A stretch of DNA of 8,154 nucleotides from an uncultured Bacteroidales bacterium (GTDB lineage: Bacteria > Bacteroidota > Bacteroidia > Bacteroidales > UBA932): contig CAMOKK010000057.1 in the NCBI GenBank assembly GCA_946617545.1, forward strand, positions 1-8,154, given 5' to 3'. A model generated the notes under the pieces. That model had not been told where the DNA came from, ran no database searches, and saw nothing but the letters and a program-made list of their open reading frames with translations. Shown here piece by piece: positions 7,293-8,154 of this stretch. Each line of letters opens with the position of its first letter. Within the stretch, counting starts at the first letter, position 1. Made by a program: the position numbers and the translations under genes.

Positions 7293-7338
7293 TCTTGGCA
7301 CAGACCTTGTTTAGCAAATAAACTTAAAAATAATTGAT
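7293..7338 (+). other. Short AT-rich gap before the TPR-like gene
   Basis: These 46 bases end in a run of A and T just before the next ATG, which serves as the A-rich translation-start region typical of Bacteroidota; there is no Shine-Dalgarno site. A weak 5-bp A/T stem (GTTTA / TAAAC at 7309-7323) is present, but there is no GC-rich stem with a T-tract, so I do not call a terminator. No TAnnTTTG element is visible. Read-through from the barrel gene is therefore likely. Confidence 0.4.
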
Positions 7339-8154
7339 ATGAAAAAGTTAGCTCTCGTTTTCTTCGCCGCTATGGCCCTCATGGGTCAGAGCGCCTTTGC
7401 CCAGACCTCCCGTTTCGGTCACGGCAAAGACAGCGCAGACTGTGTGCTGTACCTCTCTTACTATCAAGAGTATTATAAGCAGAAGAACTACGATTCCGCC
7501 CTGCCCAACTGGCGTAAAGCCTATGCTGTATGCCCTGCTACGGCTTCCCAGAACATGTTTATCCATGGTACCACCCTCATGACCCGTCTGTATAACAAAA
7601 CCAAGGATCCGGCCATGAAGAGCGCCATCGTAGACACCATCCTCACCCTTCAGGACAAGCGTATGGCCGCCTATCCCAAGAACCGGCAGTCCATCCTGAA
7701 CAACAAGGGCCAGCACATCATCAACTATCGCAGTTCCGACGCCGCCTACACCTATGAGAACCTGGGCGCCATCGTGAACGAGCTGGGTCCGCAGGCCAAC
7801 GGTCCCCTGCAGGTGAACCTGCTTCAGGCCGCCATCGCCCTTTACCGTGAGAACAAACTCAGCGCAGACGACGTGATTGCCACCTATGACAAAGTGGCCG
7901 AAAACGTTGATAATGCCAATCCCAAGAGCGACGCCGAGAAAGAGGACAACCTGAAGGTGAAAGCCACCATCGAGTCCATCTTCGCCGACAGCAAGGTGGC
8001 TTCCTGCGAGAACCTCCTGGCCATCTTCGGCCCCCGCTACGAGGCCGAGCCCGAGAACCTGGCCGTGGTTTCCAATATCGTGAAGCTCATGAATACGGCC
8101 GAGGACTGCACCTCCAACGACCTTTACCTGAAGGCCGTCACCTCCATGTACAAG
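7339..8154 (+). CDS. Secreted TPR-like protein conserved in Bacteroidota (3' end beyond window)
   Basis: The frame is open for 272 codons to the last base, so the C-terminus is missing. Residues 1-21 are a signal peptide (MKKLALVFFAAMALMGQSAFA) with Gln22 as the probable mature N-terminus, so the protein acts in the periplasm or is envelope-associated. The segment VLYLSYYQEYYKQKNYDSALPNWRKAYAVCP at about 36-66 is a helix pair with TPR spacing. Further helical pairs follow, including a Tyr-Pro-Lys stretch after a helix that resembles the family pattern LxxxDxRMxxYPK. I recognise this arrangement (DSA-C-YLS-Y, ALPNWRKAY, CP-TASQNM) as a TPR protein widespread in Bacteroidota, whose biochemical role I do not know. 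A scaffold or assembly role in the envelope is inference from the repeats and the outer-membrane gene upstream. The ATG has an AT-rich leader. Confidence 0.8.
   Translation, partial: MKKLALVFFAAMALMGQSAFAQTSRFGHGKDSADCVLYLSYYQEYYKQKNYDSALPNWRKAYAVCPATASQNMFIHGTTLMTRLYNKTKDPAMKSAIVDTILTLQDKRMAAYPKNRQSILNNKGQHIINYRSSDAAYTYENLGAIVNELGPQANGPLQVNLLQAAIALYRENKLSADDVIATYDKVAENVDNANPKSDAEKEDNLKVKATIESIFADSKVASCENLLAIFGPRYEAEPENLAVVSNIVKLMNTAEDCTSNDLYLKAVTSMYK

Noticed and set aside
7309..7323. Small inverted repeat GTTTA/TAAAC as a terminator or regulatory hairpin
   Set aside because: Five A/T-rich pairs are too weak, and there is no T-tract of terminator quality.

Overview
The window looks like chromosomal housekeeping DNA from a Bacteroidota bacterium, most likely order Bacteroidales. 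The evidence is Bacteroidota-type RuvB, Mfd and CoaX sequences, A/T-rich start regions without Shine-Dalgarno sites, secreted proteins whose signal peptides end in 'AQ', promoter elements of the Bacteroides TTTG / TAnnTTTG type, and a TPR-like secreted protein that I recognise as widespread in this group. Coding DNA is fairly GC-rich, and the one larger intergenic region is AT-rich. I cannot name the genus.

Left arm (1-1830, minus strand): ruvB, a Holliday-junction branch-migration motor, is followed with a short overlap by a secreted Ntn-type amide hydrolase (choloylglycine hydrolase / peptidase C45-like). The hydrolase runs off the left edge. The two probably share a transcript that starts from a Bacteroides-type promoter just upstream of ruvB.

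Centre (1831-2053, non-coding): ruvB and mfd diverge from this gap. It holds a very AT-rich segment and a cluster of DnaA-box-like 9-mers, with three exact TTATCAACA copies and several one-mismatch relatives. The last exact copy lies inside the first codons of mfd. This is the most interesting part of the window. It could be a DnaA-binding region or replication origin, though strand composition in mfd does not support an origin.

Right arm (2054-8154, plus strand): mfd, the transcription-repair coupling factor, is followed 18 bases later by coaX, a divergent type III pantothenate kinase. A good Bacteroides-type promoter lies across the mfd/coaX junction and would give coaX an almost leaderless mRNA. 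coaX overlaps a FadL/PorV-like outer-membrane beta-barrel protein. A 46-base gap then leads to a secreted TPR-like protein that is cut off at the right edge. ruvB and mfd both act on DNA damage. coaX, the barrel and the TPR protein form a separate metabolism and envelope block. I saw no tRNA, rRNA, CRISPR array, insertion sequence or phage gene.
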